Shown in pieces: positions 24,381 to 35,858 of a DNA stretch of 64,000 nt; position 1 is the stretch's first letter; each line of letters begins with the position of its first letter. Source of the stretch: Allium sativum. Its lineage: Eukaryota; Streptophyta; Magnoliopsida; Asparagales; Amaryllidaceae. The stretch covers positions 131,573,993 to 131,637,992 of the forward strand of contig CM060912.1 of assembly GCA_030737875.1 (NCBI GenBank). The letters are read 5' to 3'. The position numbers and the translations under genes were made by a program. Under the pieces are notes generated by a model that worked only from the letters and a program-made list of their open reading frames with translations, was not told the DNA's origin and searched no databases.

Positions 24381-24888
24381 GTGGTTTAAAGGCTTCATAA
24401 TACATAAAGTTGCTATCTTAGTATAAAAATAATCTATCTTTGAGATATGTTGCTCTAGGTACTGTGGTTAATCATTGTGCGTAATTTTTGCAAAGTTAGG
24501 TTAAAATCACAGACCTTGCTAGACATATAATTTGGATAAACCAAATAGGATGCTGTTATACATTTTCTACTCACCAGAACTTGTTATTCTGACCCTTTCC
24601 TCGGAACAACTCTCATGTTCATCTTAGAGAAGATAGGTCTTTGGAAGTGTTCACGTTTGATTTTCTTTTCTCATTCTCTCATGCTCAATATTGATGTGTT
24701 TATTCACTAATAAGGTAGTTGCCTTCGTCGATACTTGTTATTCTCTCTTGTTTCCGTTGTGAGTTAGTTTTGTTGTACTCTGATTATGCTCATGATTGCA
24801 GATACCAGATTTACATGATCCATGGTCGGAGGGGTTTGGATTTCGATTTTTATCGAAATTCAGGGCCAAAAAAGCGCAGCGTGTTACA

Positions 24889-24906
24889 TTGGTATCAAAG
24901 CTTAGG
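24889..24906 (+). other. Primer-binding site after LTR F1
   Basis: TTGGTATCAAAGCTTAGG follows the TGTTACA end of F1. It is the initiator-Met site with one G-to-A change. Confidence 0.85.
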
Positions 24907-25690
24907 TTTAGACGATCAGAGGAATTAATAAATTAGGATTTAGTGAGAGAATGTGCTCAAGCTTTCTTTCTATTTTTTCTTTGTGCTTGACTCTAAATAA
25001 ATATGACAATTAAATACTCGTGATCCTATTTAGTAGTAATGGATTTATGAGACTACGAGTTAGAAATATTTTTGGAGTTCATGCTTCTTGCCAACCCCAA
25101 TTTACCCCTGGTGCACTTGGTGATTATCTTAAGGAGCATGGGGACGACATATGGTAAATCATGTGGATTAGAAATTTGTGATTGGACGAAAAGCTAGCCA
25201 AAACTGAGATAGTCGTGATTTTTTTTGGGAGTTCATGTCAAAGACATTTTCTTAGTTTTAAATTAAATAGGATTTTTTTTGCTAATATGTCGTATTAATC
25301 TGAAGGCACTACAATAAAGTATATTCATTTGATACTTTGTCATAGCAAGCCGAGTATTCTTTTGTTCTAAAATATTCCTTTGAGTTCATGGTCTTACATT
25401 CGATAAAAATTTAATTTTTAAAATTGTTTGGAAAAAGAAAAGGATTTCAAATATTTTAAATTATTTTCTAGAAAATCCATTTTTATATAAACAAGATTTG
25501 TTTTCCACAGAAAGAAAAAATAATATAAATATATAGTACGAGACTTCCACCTTATAAATAAAGTTGAATTATAAAAAGTTTTTTCCTTAAATTTATCTCG
25601 ATTGGACTAAAGAAAAATTATGTTTAACTTTGGGTATTTTCTTTATAAATCATTGTTTTACACGTCGGCTAAAAAAATGGATAAGTTCAT
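24907..25690 (+). other. Internal remnant after LTR F1, no recognisable coding
   Basis: AT-rich internal sequence of the F1 element as far as the insertion point of element D. I could not recover Gag residues. Confidence 0.45.
25686..25690. repeat. Element D target-site duplication, left
   Basis: TTCAT, identical to 31911-31915. Confidence 0.9.
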
Positions 25691-28600
25691 TGTGAAAACC
25701 CGTAACTTCCCCGTAAAGGAAAGCGCCGGATAGTTCGAGAACAACTCACAACAGAACGCATACAAAAGAGCATTTCATTGTATATTACAACAATGCATCA
25801 GATTACAAGAATATACAGAGTATAAATGAATATTACACAGAAATATCAGAGATTTAAATTACATTTAAATACATAGCAGCGGAAAATAATACAATACACA
25901 ACTAGAAGAGATATACGGATACAAAGCTTTCCGGATATCATTCCAGCTGTAAACCAGGATCCTGTGAATATAAATCTGCAAAACCAAAACTACTAGCTGC
26001 CCGTGTCAAAATAAGGGCACCCAGAGTTTAGGTTAAAACAATAAACTCCAGGTCAGTCATGTGACTGGTGTGAGAACTAAAACAGTTATTAATCTTTATT
26101 TTAAATCATTAGGTAAATCAAGGGACCACGCCGTATAACACGGAACGGGTTTCCTCCCAAGAATACCAGTGCATAAAACAAACAGCGCAATGCTAAATAA
26201 AGAAAAATGAAGCTGTTATAAGACCCAGGTCCTATCACACAATGCAACGCAAGCCGGGGGATAGGGTTTTCCCTTATAACAGCCAAAGAATGCTTGATAC
26301 GTTTAAAACAAATCGTTTGATACTATTATAAGTGCATACTGTATAAAACAACTTCAAATCATAAGTATCAATCATAGGCGACATGAGCGTCCCATGCCAC
26401 TATGTCACCATATATAGGTTTACAAATAAAACCGCAAAGTCACGTATTTGGAAATTGGATTTCCGTCTATGAACCGAGGCAAAAGATAGTCCTCAACCGA
26501 TTCGAGACGCTCTAGCCCGTGTCTCAGGCAAGTACTCAGTCAAGCCTTGGATCCTCAGGGCCAGTCCACCGATGTGGATTAAACTTAAACCCTGAACATG
26601 CATTTCCCCGCCCTATGGGGCGTAAACGAGCCAACTAAATGACTCCATCGGTTCGAGAACGACCGATCAATCCGAGGCGCCTCGCAACAGCAACAACCAC
26701 ATAAGTCAAACTCGTCAGGGCGTGTAAAACCACTGACGCCACTTCTAGCTAGAAAGAAACGCATGCCCTCCCTGACGTCCTCTCCCGTTTTTGGTTCATA
26801 CCGGGTGTGAAACACGCGAGGTAAACGTTACACAAAGCTACGCCACAAAGGCCGTGCTTTGATCATCACCACAAGACTTTGCTTTTCAACAGAAGCCTCG
26901 ATCAATTGCCACTTAGGCATGCCACACAGGCAATTCACTCCATGCGTTTGATGTCCATCAATATATAACCCCTGAGCTCGTACGTCTCAGAGAAGGGCGT
27001 TAAGCAAGAGAATAAATTCTCCGCCGCCAAACAGATATATATTTAATAGAAATCAATCACACAGACTAAAATCCAATGTCAGACACACAGTCTATTTACA
27101 AGTCCGTTCTGGGGCTGAACGAAACCGGAGGCACCTAGTACCCCGCATATCCATCGATCTCCAAGTACGTCTGGACGATCACCAACTGTTTCCATCTTCT
27201 TGGGTGTACAGCCCAATCAAGATCATCAGTTATCACCCAAACGACGTGAAGACCTCCGGTCTTCGACCATTGTCTTCGACTTATCGTCGTATCAGTTATT
27301 CAGAATGGGATGAACCCGGTCTTTCCGAATAACTCGCGTATATTTTAAATAAGTGTTACACAAACACAACATACGCCTCATTCCAATTCATTAGTCACTA
27401 ACCGTAAATTAATCAAGAGAATAATTCCCCAAATATTAACCCCGAAGGCCGAAACCAACATCAGATCAATATCCAGAAAACCATTCTGCTTGGCTAACTG
27501 ACAGTTAGTTTCTAAATTTCACGTTCAAATCTAATTAAAGATTTAACTATCGCCTGGAGCAAAACTGGTGATACTCCATTCTCGATCTTTTCAATCTAAT
27601 TAAAGATTCATTAAAACTCCACTTAGTTTTAATCATTATCTGGGTTAAAGAATCAGTGTCATTTAAAACACGATTCACAATAAACCCAAAATCACATTCC
27701 ATTAATTATCGGGTTAAAGAACAAGTGTTATTTAAAACACTGTTCACGATAAACCCAAAAATCAATACCAATTCAATTCCAATTAAATATCATTTAATTG
27801 GTACACTTCATTAAATCTAAATAAAAAGATTTAATCTTTTCTCAACTGGGTTCAAGAACAGTGTTAGTGAAGACACCATTCACGACAAACCCAAATCACA
27901 TTCGATATTCAATACAAGGCTCTGAATAGAAAATATATCGGCTTATATTCAATATCGAATTCTACGACTAACAAATGTCGTATTGGAAATAACGATACAA
28001 ATATATATCTTTCAAATTTCCATAACAACACCTGTAATATCACGAATTCCAACATCGAAATATTCCGAAGACAATTTCGATTCAAATCCACTCCAATGCA
28101 ATCATTGGAATTTTGGTTACTTTTAAAACCCTTTTCGAATTCAATTTATTTATTAAAAAATAAATAGAATTATAATTCTAGTTCAAAACTAGTTCATTTC
28201 GATAAAAATCTACTTTTATCTTTTCAAATATGGAGTTTTTCATCCCAATTCTTTTTAAATCATTTCTTATGATTTTACACAAATTATTACTATTTTTAAT
28301 AATTTTATCAAGGCCCGTACAGTCGATTTCCATCAATGGCCATCGAACTGCACTTACAGCGACCTTTTTCGAATTTGATTTGGACGTAACTCCAAATCCA
28401 ACCGTTAGATTTCAAATTTCTAACATTCATTAGAAAGCTCTTTTCGATACGAACCCAACGGTTCCGGTTTTAGGAGAATCCGACGGTCGGATCTCCCGCA
28501 ATGTCCGTTTGAAATAAATGGTCGAAATTCACGAACTGCCGCGGCGCGGCGCGTTCTATTCAGGCCATTATATTATATATATAATATATATAATATATAT

Positions 28601-28739
28601 TTCGTCGATTTTTATTCAAAACGAATTATATAAATAGTTTTAAAATCGTTTCAAAACCTATTTCAACTTCCATTTCAATTCAAAGCAAAATTGAATTCTT
28701 CTTTATAAATTCGTTTCAAAATTCATTTCTATTCAATTC

Positions 28740-28960
28740 AAATTTCAATTCAATTTGAATTCATTTCAATTCGTTTTCAATTCAATTCATTTCGAAATCG
28801 TTTTCAATTCAATTTGAATTCATTTTCAATTCAATCCATTTCGAAATCGTTTTCAATTCAATTCATTTCGAAATCGTTTTCAATTCAATTCATTTCGAAA
28901 TCGTTTTCAATTCAATTCATTTCGAAATCGTTTTCAATTCAATTCATTTCAAAATGAATA
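28740..28960. repeat. 27-bp tandem array in element D
   Basis: About seven units made of 'ttttcaattcaattcattt' plus 'cgaaatcg'. The last five are nearly identical, so the array has expanded or homogenised recently. Confidence 0.9.
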
Positions 28961-30019
28961 AAATCGACATAAATATCGTTCACGTCAAAATGGCGTCAAA
29001 CTAATCAACACGGCTTCATAAATTTCTATTTTCAAATATTCTATTTCAAATATTTCTTTTCAAATATTTCTTTTTCAAAACTGGAATGAGGCCCAATCAA
29101 TTACCATATAAAGTTAATTATATGGATTTTCATACAACACATGTATAATAGCATTGAAAAATAATCAACCATCAACCAAAGTGCACTACACTGTATAAGC
29201 ATCAAATATAGATATCTAACGCTTATAACAGCCTGTCAATCAATCGATCGACATATTTACTCAATCAGGATGAGTGAACTTCAAATTTCATCCCAACACC
29301 CGTGTGGGGTTTCAAACAATCAAACACATATTTTATTTGTGCTGTTGGGCGATGTGTAAAATTTATCGTCCCAATCAATGTCATTCAAATAGGTGTACAT
29401 AAACAAACCGTCTGGTTTGTAAATGAATATTCTATTTTATTCACTTCACGTTAAAAATTATATTTTTAACGATAAAACATTTTATTTCAACCTATGAATT
29501 TCTATTCAATTCATTCTTTTAAATAAAATGATATTTTTATTTTTCTAACTTATTTTAGAAAATTTCGGCGGCATAACGGCACGATACTAGAAACGGGACG
29601 AGGCCTAGCCTTATCCCCGGTCTAGTGAAGGCCCACGCCATTCACACATCAATCAAATCAATTTCATTATGCAAACCACAAAATTTGGAGTAAGAGTCTA
29701 ACCTAGCCTTACTCCTTCGCCTTATAACGGCGCACGTCTAATCCTAACCAATTTATCGATTCGATTTTTCACACCACAAACCACATTCAAACCAATATCG
29801 CAATCAATCACCAAACAGTCAAACAAACAAGTCCATGGTCTGTGGACGATTTGTGTCGGGTGCTACTAAGCACCGTCTGCATCCTAGTATATATATAACT
29901 AGAAAAATTTAATTGAAAGGTGAGAAGTTCTCACAGATAGCTATCCAATCATCTTGACTCTTCTTTTGCAGAATTCTTCGTCGACCTCGCCTTTTTGTCG
30001 CTTTCGCCCGTATTCTCTA

Positions 30020-30350
30020 CATATGTAAAAATCGAATTTTTACTATGTTATTCAATATATAAAAATCGAATTTTTAGTTCGCTGTTCAATATATAAAAAT
30101 CGAATTTTTAGTTCGCTATTCAATATATAAAAATCGAACTTTTAGTTCGCTATTCAATATATAAAAATCGAATTTTTAGTTCGCTATTCAATATATAAAA
30201 ATCGAATTTTTAGTTCGCTATTCAATATATAAAAATCGAATTTTTAGTTCGCTATTCAATATATAAAAATCGAATTTTTATTTCAAAGTTCAATATATAA
30301 AAATCGTATTTTTATTTCGAAGTTCACTATATAAAAATCTGATTTTTATC
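30020..30350. repeat. 34-bp tandem array in element D
   Basis: About ten units, each with 'aaaaatcgaatttttag', which is nearly palindromic, followed by 'ttcgctattcaatatat'. The central units are almost identical. Confidence 0.92.
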
Positions 30351-30591
30351 ACTTTAACTTCATGTTAAAAATATTGCCTTTTCATATATAAAATTCCTAT
30401 CTTAGCTTTTAAAATAAATTTTCAGTTTTTAAATGAACAAATTTTCAGTTTTAACATTATATATAAATTATTTTTAACATTATATATAAATCAGTTTTAC
30501 TTTATATAAAAAATCAGTTAAACATTATATAAAAAATCAGTTTTACTTTATATAAAAAAAAAATCAGTAAAATAGATAAGTAGAAAACTTA

Positions 30592-30925
30592 CAGGGGGGG
30601 GGACTCGTGGCAGAGGCGTCGGAGGTGGGGGTTCTTCAGCCTAGGGTTTCGCGCGAGGGTTCGAGTGTGAGGGCGAGGGCAGCGGAGAGGGAGCCGAGCT
30701 CGTGGATGGTCGGAGGGTGGTGCGGTGGTCAGTGTAGGCGGCAGGGGCTCCCAGGAGTGGCTGACGGCGGGTTTTCAGATGGGGGTTGGGCTTGGGTTCA
30801 CAAATGGACGAGGAGAGAGAGAGAGGAAAGCGGTGTGGGAGGTGGTGGTGGCTAGGGAGAAGGCGGCGGCGAGGTCCGGCGGTGCCAGGAACGGCAGCGG
30901 CGGTGGATCCGTCATCTTCTTTTTG
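30592..30925 (-). other. GC-rich leader of element D with a small open frame
   Basis: A 330-bp GC-rich island in a strongly AT-rich LTR. On the minus strand it begins about 80 bp after a TATA box. The first ATG (30915, context AAGAAGATGACGG) opens a 46-codon frame ending at 30775: MTDPPPLPFLAPPDLAAAFS and on, rich in Pro, Ala and Ser. It could be a leader ORF of the element, a captured host 5' exon, or chance. No homology is claimed. Confidence 0.35.
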
Positions 30926-31003
30926 TTTCTTTTTTTTTTTGTTTGAACGAGAATGAATGGAGGAGGGGCGTTGACCGTGTAAATGGGGAAAAGGGCTTGG
31001 CCC

Positions 31004-31011
31004 ATTTTATA
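31004..31011 (-). promoter_or_regulatory. TATA box of element D
   Basis: TATAAAAT on the minus strand, about 900 bp from the LTR start and just before the GC-rich leader. Confidence 0.5.
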
Positions 31012-31910
31012 AATTTAATTATTTAATTATTTTAAATCCCCTAAAAGCAACTTTTTATTTCGACCTCCAAACGAGACCCACTGACTGTCGCCCCTAGCAT
31101 TTTACCCCCATTCCGAACACAATGGGATATGTATCGCAGGCTGATTCGACTGTTTGAATCAGTTTCCATTAAATTTACATTTAAATCACTATATTGAATT
31201 TTAAACGCACATTTCAAATTATCGGGGCCACATACTAACTAGAAAAATTCCAAAAAAATATTTTCTAGCTTCGTACTGACGATACGGTCCTAACAAAACT
31301 AGTTTCGTCGAATTCTGAGATCGTTTGAAAAATGGCCATTTTCCAGTCGATTAAAATCAACTGAAACTGGTCAAACGCGTTTTCTTTCTCCACGCTCACA
31401 TATTGATTCGAAAAATTATGAAATTTGGAATCTAGCAATAACTTAACATCACGGACCCAACAAAACTGGTTTCGTCGAAATCCGAGGTCGTTTGCAAAAT
31501 GTCCATTTTTAAGGGCCTGAATTCCATAGCGACTATTCAGAATTTTCAACTGGACATATCTTTTGATTCCCGCTACGAACTTTTGATTTTTCGGATTCGT
31601 TGGAAAGATATTATCAATTAGATCCTATCATTTTTGGTTTCACTAAAATCCGGATTGTTTTGCACCCGGTACATTCAATTGAAGTTTGAAATCGAATTAT
31701 CGAACTACCGCGCCATTTTCAATTCTATTTATAATTATATATAATTATTATAAATTCTAACGACGACGTATATAATATATACGTTCGAATTATATTCAAA
31801 ATAGTTTTCTCGTCGATATTATTTAAAATAATCCATTTTAAATAATCAAAATACGCTAAAATCGCCAAAATAAAAATTTTAAACTGGCCCAGATTTTCCG
31901 GGTTGTTACA

Positions 31911-31915
31911 TTCAT
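31911..31915. repeat. Element D target-site duplication, right
   Basis: TTCAT, identical to 25686-25690. Confidence 0.9.
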
Positions 31916-32200
31916 ATTAAATTTAATGCAAAATACTAGCTATAATTTTAGGTATTCTTGAGACGTAGTATGGTTGTAGATAATTGAGACTACTATGAAT
32001 CTTGGAAGGATGGTTCAGAACTTCATAGTGGTCTATGTCACCACTGCGGTGAGCAAAATAACTTTTCGGATCGCGTCAAATTTTAAGAGATGACATGGGA
32101 TGATTAATACTTTAATCCGACCCGAATAGTGTCAAGGTTCAACCTTTGTCCAAAGCTCGTTTAGTAGTCAACCATATTATGCCTAGAATGGTTAACTAGT
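31916..32200 (+). pseudogene. Possible gag zinc-knuckle remnant
   Basis: At 32036-32077 a frame reads CHHCGEQNNFSDRV, which looks like a CCHC knuckle (C..CGE.GHFS..C) with the His and last Cys lost. It lies on the far side of element D from the PBS at 24889, in the right order and strand to be the gag of the same element. Evidence is a single short motif. Confidence 0.4.
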
Positions 32201-33644
32201 TGATGAGTTTTGGTACAATTTGAATCTAGAACTCAACCGTAAAATTTTCTCCTAAATTCCTCTCCCTAAACTTCTTTACTTTGTCTCTCCTTCCTCATCT
32301 AGTTGAACTGTATCTTTATCTTCTTAGCCCTGCATCCACTTTATTTACACTATCTGATCTTGGTCTCTCCAAGATCTAAAACAAATTTCCTCCCTCCTAC
32401 CATTTCTTAGCCCATAACACATATTTACAGTACTTGATCTTGTTTGTACCATTTAGGTCCTATCCCTAGATAGATTACTCGGTTGAACCGAAGATGAGAA
32501 TAAGGTTTTGCTGCTATAAGGCTAAAAGAATTAGTCGTAGTAGTAGCACTTACACCTGTCCTTTGCTTCAAGATTTTTAAATGGGATTATTGCCCATTCT
32601 GCAGCCACCTTTACACTGTCTAATTGAAATAGATTTCTTTCAAAGAAAACTGTTGTTTTCGAGGTAAAGATTGAGCTTTTTTCTAATGGTAATTTTGAGG
32701 AGAATCTTATAGAGATTTGAGGGGAATCCATGTTGTACGCGGACATAAATGATCTTTCAATTGACCGACTTTGGAGATTTTGCAACAAATCTCATTTCCC
32801 TACATATTGAATTTTGAGTTGGATAATCTATGTTTAAACTGCCCATGTAGATGTGTGACTTATTTAGCATATTATTTCAAAAATGTGAAGTTACGACTAG
32901 ATTCGCTATATGCTGCTGAAATCAATCATTGATTTGATTGGTGATGTAGCCATCATTTAGGGTTGCATCATTTTTGCTTCAGCTTGTTTTTTTTGTGTTG
33001 TTTCACAAAGTAACTTTCTATATTTTCACCTACCCACTTTTAAGGTAATGTCTATTAGATCCCATGGAAAACAATTTTATAGTAGGTCTTTTTGTCATCA
33101 ATGATTCTCTCTTGGGAGAAGTGGCAATGTAGAAACCTCCAATAACATCAGTAGTGTCTGCATCTTGATATTTAGCATATAGCCAACATTTTACAACTTG
33201 TCAAAGGTTATGGAAATGATTCAAGCTCCAGCCGTAGAGCTCAACCTCCTCACAGTCTATAGAAGTTATCTTTAGTATTAGTTGTATCTTTTCCTTTTTA
33301 CCATTTTATTTCTTTAATTGCTTTGTAGTAGTTTGTGATTTTAAATTTAGTGTTTTCTTTCGTTGTAAAAATCCAATGATGATGCTATGAAATTTCTACA
33401 TTTTGTAAATATTATGCAGATCATTCTCACTTATCATGCGTTTAATTTAAAATGAAATCTCATATTATTTTATTTAACTAACATTTATTCTAGAGTTGGA
33501 AAGAATAGATTTCCAGGGTAATAAATTTTAGTAAACGATAGGTTGTGAATTGTTTTGTCATGGGTATTATTATCTTTGCATGTTCCTTAGGAGCTGAAAA
33601 TTATTATTGGATATTGGCATTTTCTATAAATGCCCAATTTTTTT
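32201..33644. other. Unassigned AT-rich DNA
   Basis: A pyrimidine-rich stretch (32240-32480) is followed by AT-rich DNA. No ORF above 90 codons, no terminal repeats and no domain recognised. Confidence 0.4.
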
Positions 33645-33653
33645 GATTTGTGT
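33645..33653. repeat. Target-site duplication of the LINE, left
   Basis: GATTTGTGT, matching 35850-35858. With the three preceding bases the match is 11 of 12. Confidence 0.6.
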
Positions 33654-34499
33654 GTTTTTCTTTGAACAAAAGGGGTACTTATACTACAAACAGAACAAGA
33701 TACACGAATACAATAGAGCTCGAAATTAAATACAATTACAACCAAAATGAATACTATACACTACACCTACAACTCCAGCTCTATCAACAAACATAACAAG
33801 ACTAAATAAAATACACATGAACACACTTGCCGCACAAAACAGGAAACAAAATATAAGAACAAAGCCACAAGCAGAGACCACCAAGACTTGTAGCTGCAGA
33901 AACCCAAATCCATCAACTTGGACAAAACAACCCATGAGACCAACTGACCATAGTCCAAAAGATCATTTTTAAAGAAAAGCTTTAAAGCACAAAGTCACCA
34001 TAGAAACCTGACACAAACCATCTTGCACAAGGCAATAGGAAGCTAATACCCATAGCAGCAAAATTAGTAAATAGAACCCCACTAAGAAGAACTTCGACAT
34101 ACATAAGCAGATCACACTGAACATGGAGAAGGTATCAAGCCAAAATACAATAAATTTAAAAAAACAAAAATCATCTTCTTGAAATACCTCCATTAATTAT
34201 TCCACCTACATTACTTCCATCCTCCTTAGCCTTTCTAGTCTTTGATCTAGTTTGGATCTATGACTTCAACTTTACCCATTCTGTGTTAGTTTCAACAAGG
34301 GGTTCACCATTCATCACTTTATTATCACCTTTAACCTATCTTCTTAAAATTTGATTTTCTCCACTTCAAAATACTTGTAGAACTATCTGATTCTTCTATC
34401 AGATAGTCCTTGTTAATCATATCATCAATCACTCATTTTTCGTTGAAATCCTCTTTCATTTTCCTGCTGTCGGAAACAGTATAATCATCTAACTTTCCC
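33654..34499 (-). other. LINE 3' region
   Basis: T/G-rich on the minus strand with hydrophobic chance frames, as often seen in 3' ends of plant L1 elements. No RT motifs such as YADD. Confidence 0.45.
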
Positions 34500-35800
34500 G
34501 TACTTTTATAATCCCCATTGTAATGTTCACTTACTTCTTGCAAAAATATCCCACCCTAACTGTTCTGCATGTTTTAGCCTGACTACTACCCCTATCAACA
34601 TTGCAAGTGACAACTGCCTCTTCTATACCCTCACCATTTTTCTACATGTTCACATTATCAGCATCCAACACATTAAAGGGTTATCTGTTTCCACAAGCTG
34701 GACTTAACACCTTTATTCCCATGTTCAATTATAATTGCCTTATCTCTACCCCCCCCCCCTTTAAATAATCACTATTAGTACCCACATTCACATTATCTAC
34801 AGCTCTTTCATCTATATACATGTCACTTTCAGGATTACTTTTGATTTTAAGGGACCGGATCTGAACTGAATTACAATTTGCACTTGAGTGACCAAATACT
34901 TTGCAGCTAGTACACAAAGAGGGAACCGATTCGTAGACTACCCTTTGCTAGATAATCTCATCGTTAAAACATTGAATATGTACAACTTTAAGGAATTTAA
35001 AATTAGATTTTACTTCAACTAAAACCCTAACTTATGAAATCCTAACAAGACTCTCAGTCACATTGTCTAGCTTGATTGGGTTGCCCAATAAGGAAGCTAT
35101 TCTACTTATAGACTCTACTAACCAGAAATCCAAGTCAAGACTAGGCAACTAAATCCAAATAGGAATTGAATTAAAAAATTCTGTAGTTAACTTTACCCTT
35201 AACTGATATTTTTCATAGTTATAATCCTTTTGTTGTAGTAATAAAGGTCCAGAGGCTAATATACGTTCACGTTCTTCATCATTTTCACACTTTAAGATAT
35301 AAAATCCATATTCTCTCGAAATAACTGGAAATTACCCTTCAGATTCCAATTTCGGCTAATGTAGTTTTTGAAAAAGTTGTAATAAGGATTACGACCAGAG
35401 ACATAAAAAACTATGGAGTTCACCTATCTTTTTCTAGCCCTATTTGTCAATTCTTCATTGATAACTGCAATTTTCATATCATCCTTAACCTCTAGTTCAA
35501 AGAAATTAAGTTGAATCGAGTTTTGGTGGTAATTATTCTCTTTAACTAAATCTATCCAGGATTTCAAATATTTATAACTACCCAGATTACCCAAATTATG
35601 AACTTTCTCACCCAGATCTGGAAATTCCTTCTTTGGTTAATATCTGAAAACTTAATATTACCTGCGATTGGTGATCTTCCTCGACCTGCATGGTGTAGGG
35701 AGAATTTTAGATCTAGAGGAATTGCATGCCAATGATGTGAATTGGAAAGATTAGCAAAGTCTGAAAGAGATTTAGATGATTTTGAAGTGTCAGTTGCCAT
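34500..35800 (-). pseudogene. LINE ORF1 (DUF4283-like plus CCHC knuckle), frameshifted
   Basis: Starts at 35800 (MATDTSKSSKSLSDF). After several frame changes, 34950-35340 reads a DUF4283-type region on the minus strand: FYILKCENDEERERIL, GPLLL, then SIPIW, LPSLDLDFW, ISRIASLLGNP, VRVLVEV. The knuckle CTSCKVFGHSSANC follows at about 34876-34917, typical of plant L1 ORF1 proteins (an RNA-binding chaperone). The tail is acidic and Asn/Asp-rich. At least three stops or frameshifts break it. Confidence 0.75.
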
Positions 35801-35849
35801 TTTGAACTATTTTTATAAACTATACATACATCATTTATGGCTTGATTTC

Positions 35850-35858
35850 GATTTGTGT
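35850..35858. repeat. Target-site duplication of the LINE, right
   Basis: GATTTGTGT, matching 33645-33653. Confidence 0.6.

Larger units (their letters stand above)
11821..24888 (+). repeat. LTR F1, about 3.4 kb, split by element B
   Basis: Starts TGTAACGACCCG at 11821 and ends GTGTTACA at 24888. Element B interrupts it at 13716-23363 with the duplicated GTAAT. Without B it is about 3415 bp. The first 120 bp resemble the start of the LTR at 46972. The left flank is a polypurine tract and the right flank a primer-binding site, so it carries internal sequence on both sides rather than target-site repeats. A TATA-like 'ctctaaatac' lies near 12294. Confidence 0.8.
25691..31910 (-). mobile_element. 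Element D: 6.2-kb solo LTR of a gypsy family
   Basis: Plus-strand ends are TGTGAAAACCCG and CGGGTTGTTACA, with a perfect 5-bp repeat (TTCAT) outside. On the minus strand it starts TGTAACAACCCGGA, like the LTRs of A, B, C and F1. There is no PBS, polypurine tract or pol domain and no internal LTR duplication, so a solo LTR left by recombination fits best. 6.2 kb is very long for an LTR. A second copy, truncated and diverged, lies at 8400-11690 in the other orientation. A non-autonomous full element without coding is the alternative. Confidence 0.8.
33654..35849 (-). mobile_element. L1-type LINE carrying ORF1 only (2.2 kb)
   Basis: Minus-strand unit flanked by a 9 to 12-bp direct repeat. It begins with a roughly 50-nt leader and the ORF1 start at 35800 and ends in a T/G-rich 3' region and a degenerate A-rich tail (plus-strand 'gtttttctttg' at 33654-33664). 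ORF1 is recognisable. No endonuclease or reverse transcriptase ORF2 is present between ORF1 (ends about 34500) and the tail. It would depend on another LINE for movement. Confidence 0.65.

Noticed and set aside
25691..31910. Element D as a full retrotransposon with two LTRs
   Set aside because: No second copy of either end, no PBS and no polypurine tract seen inside; solo LTR explains the ends and target repeat better.
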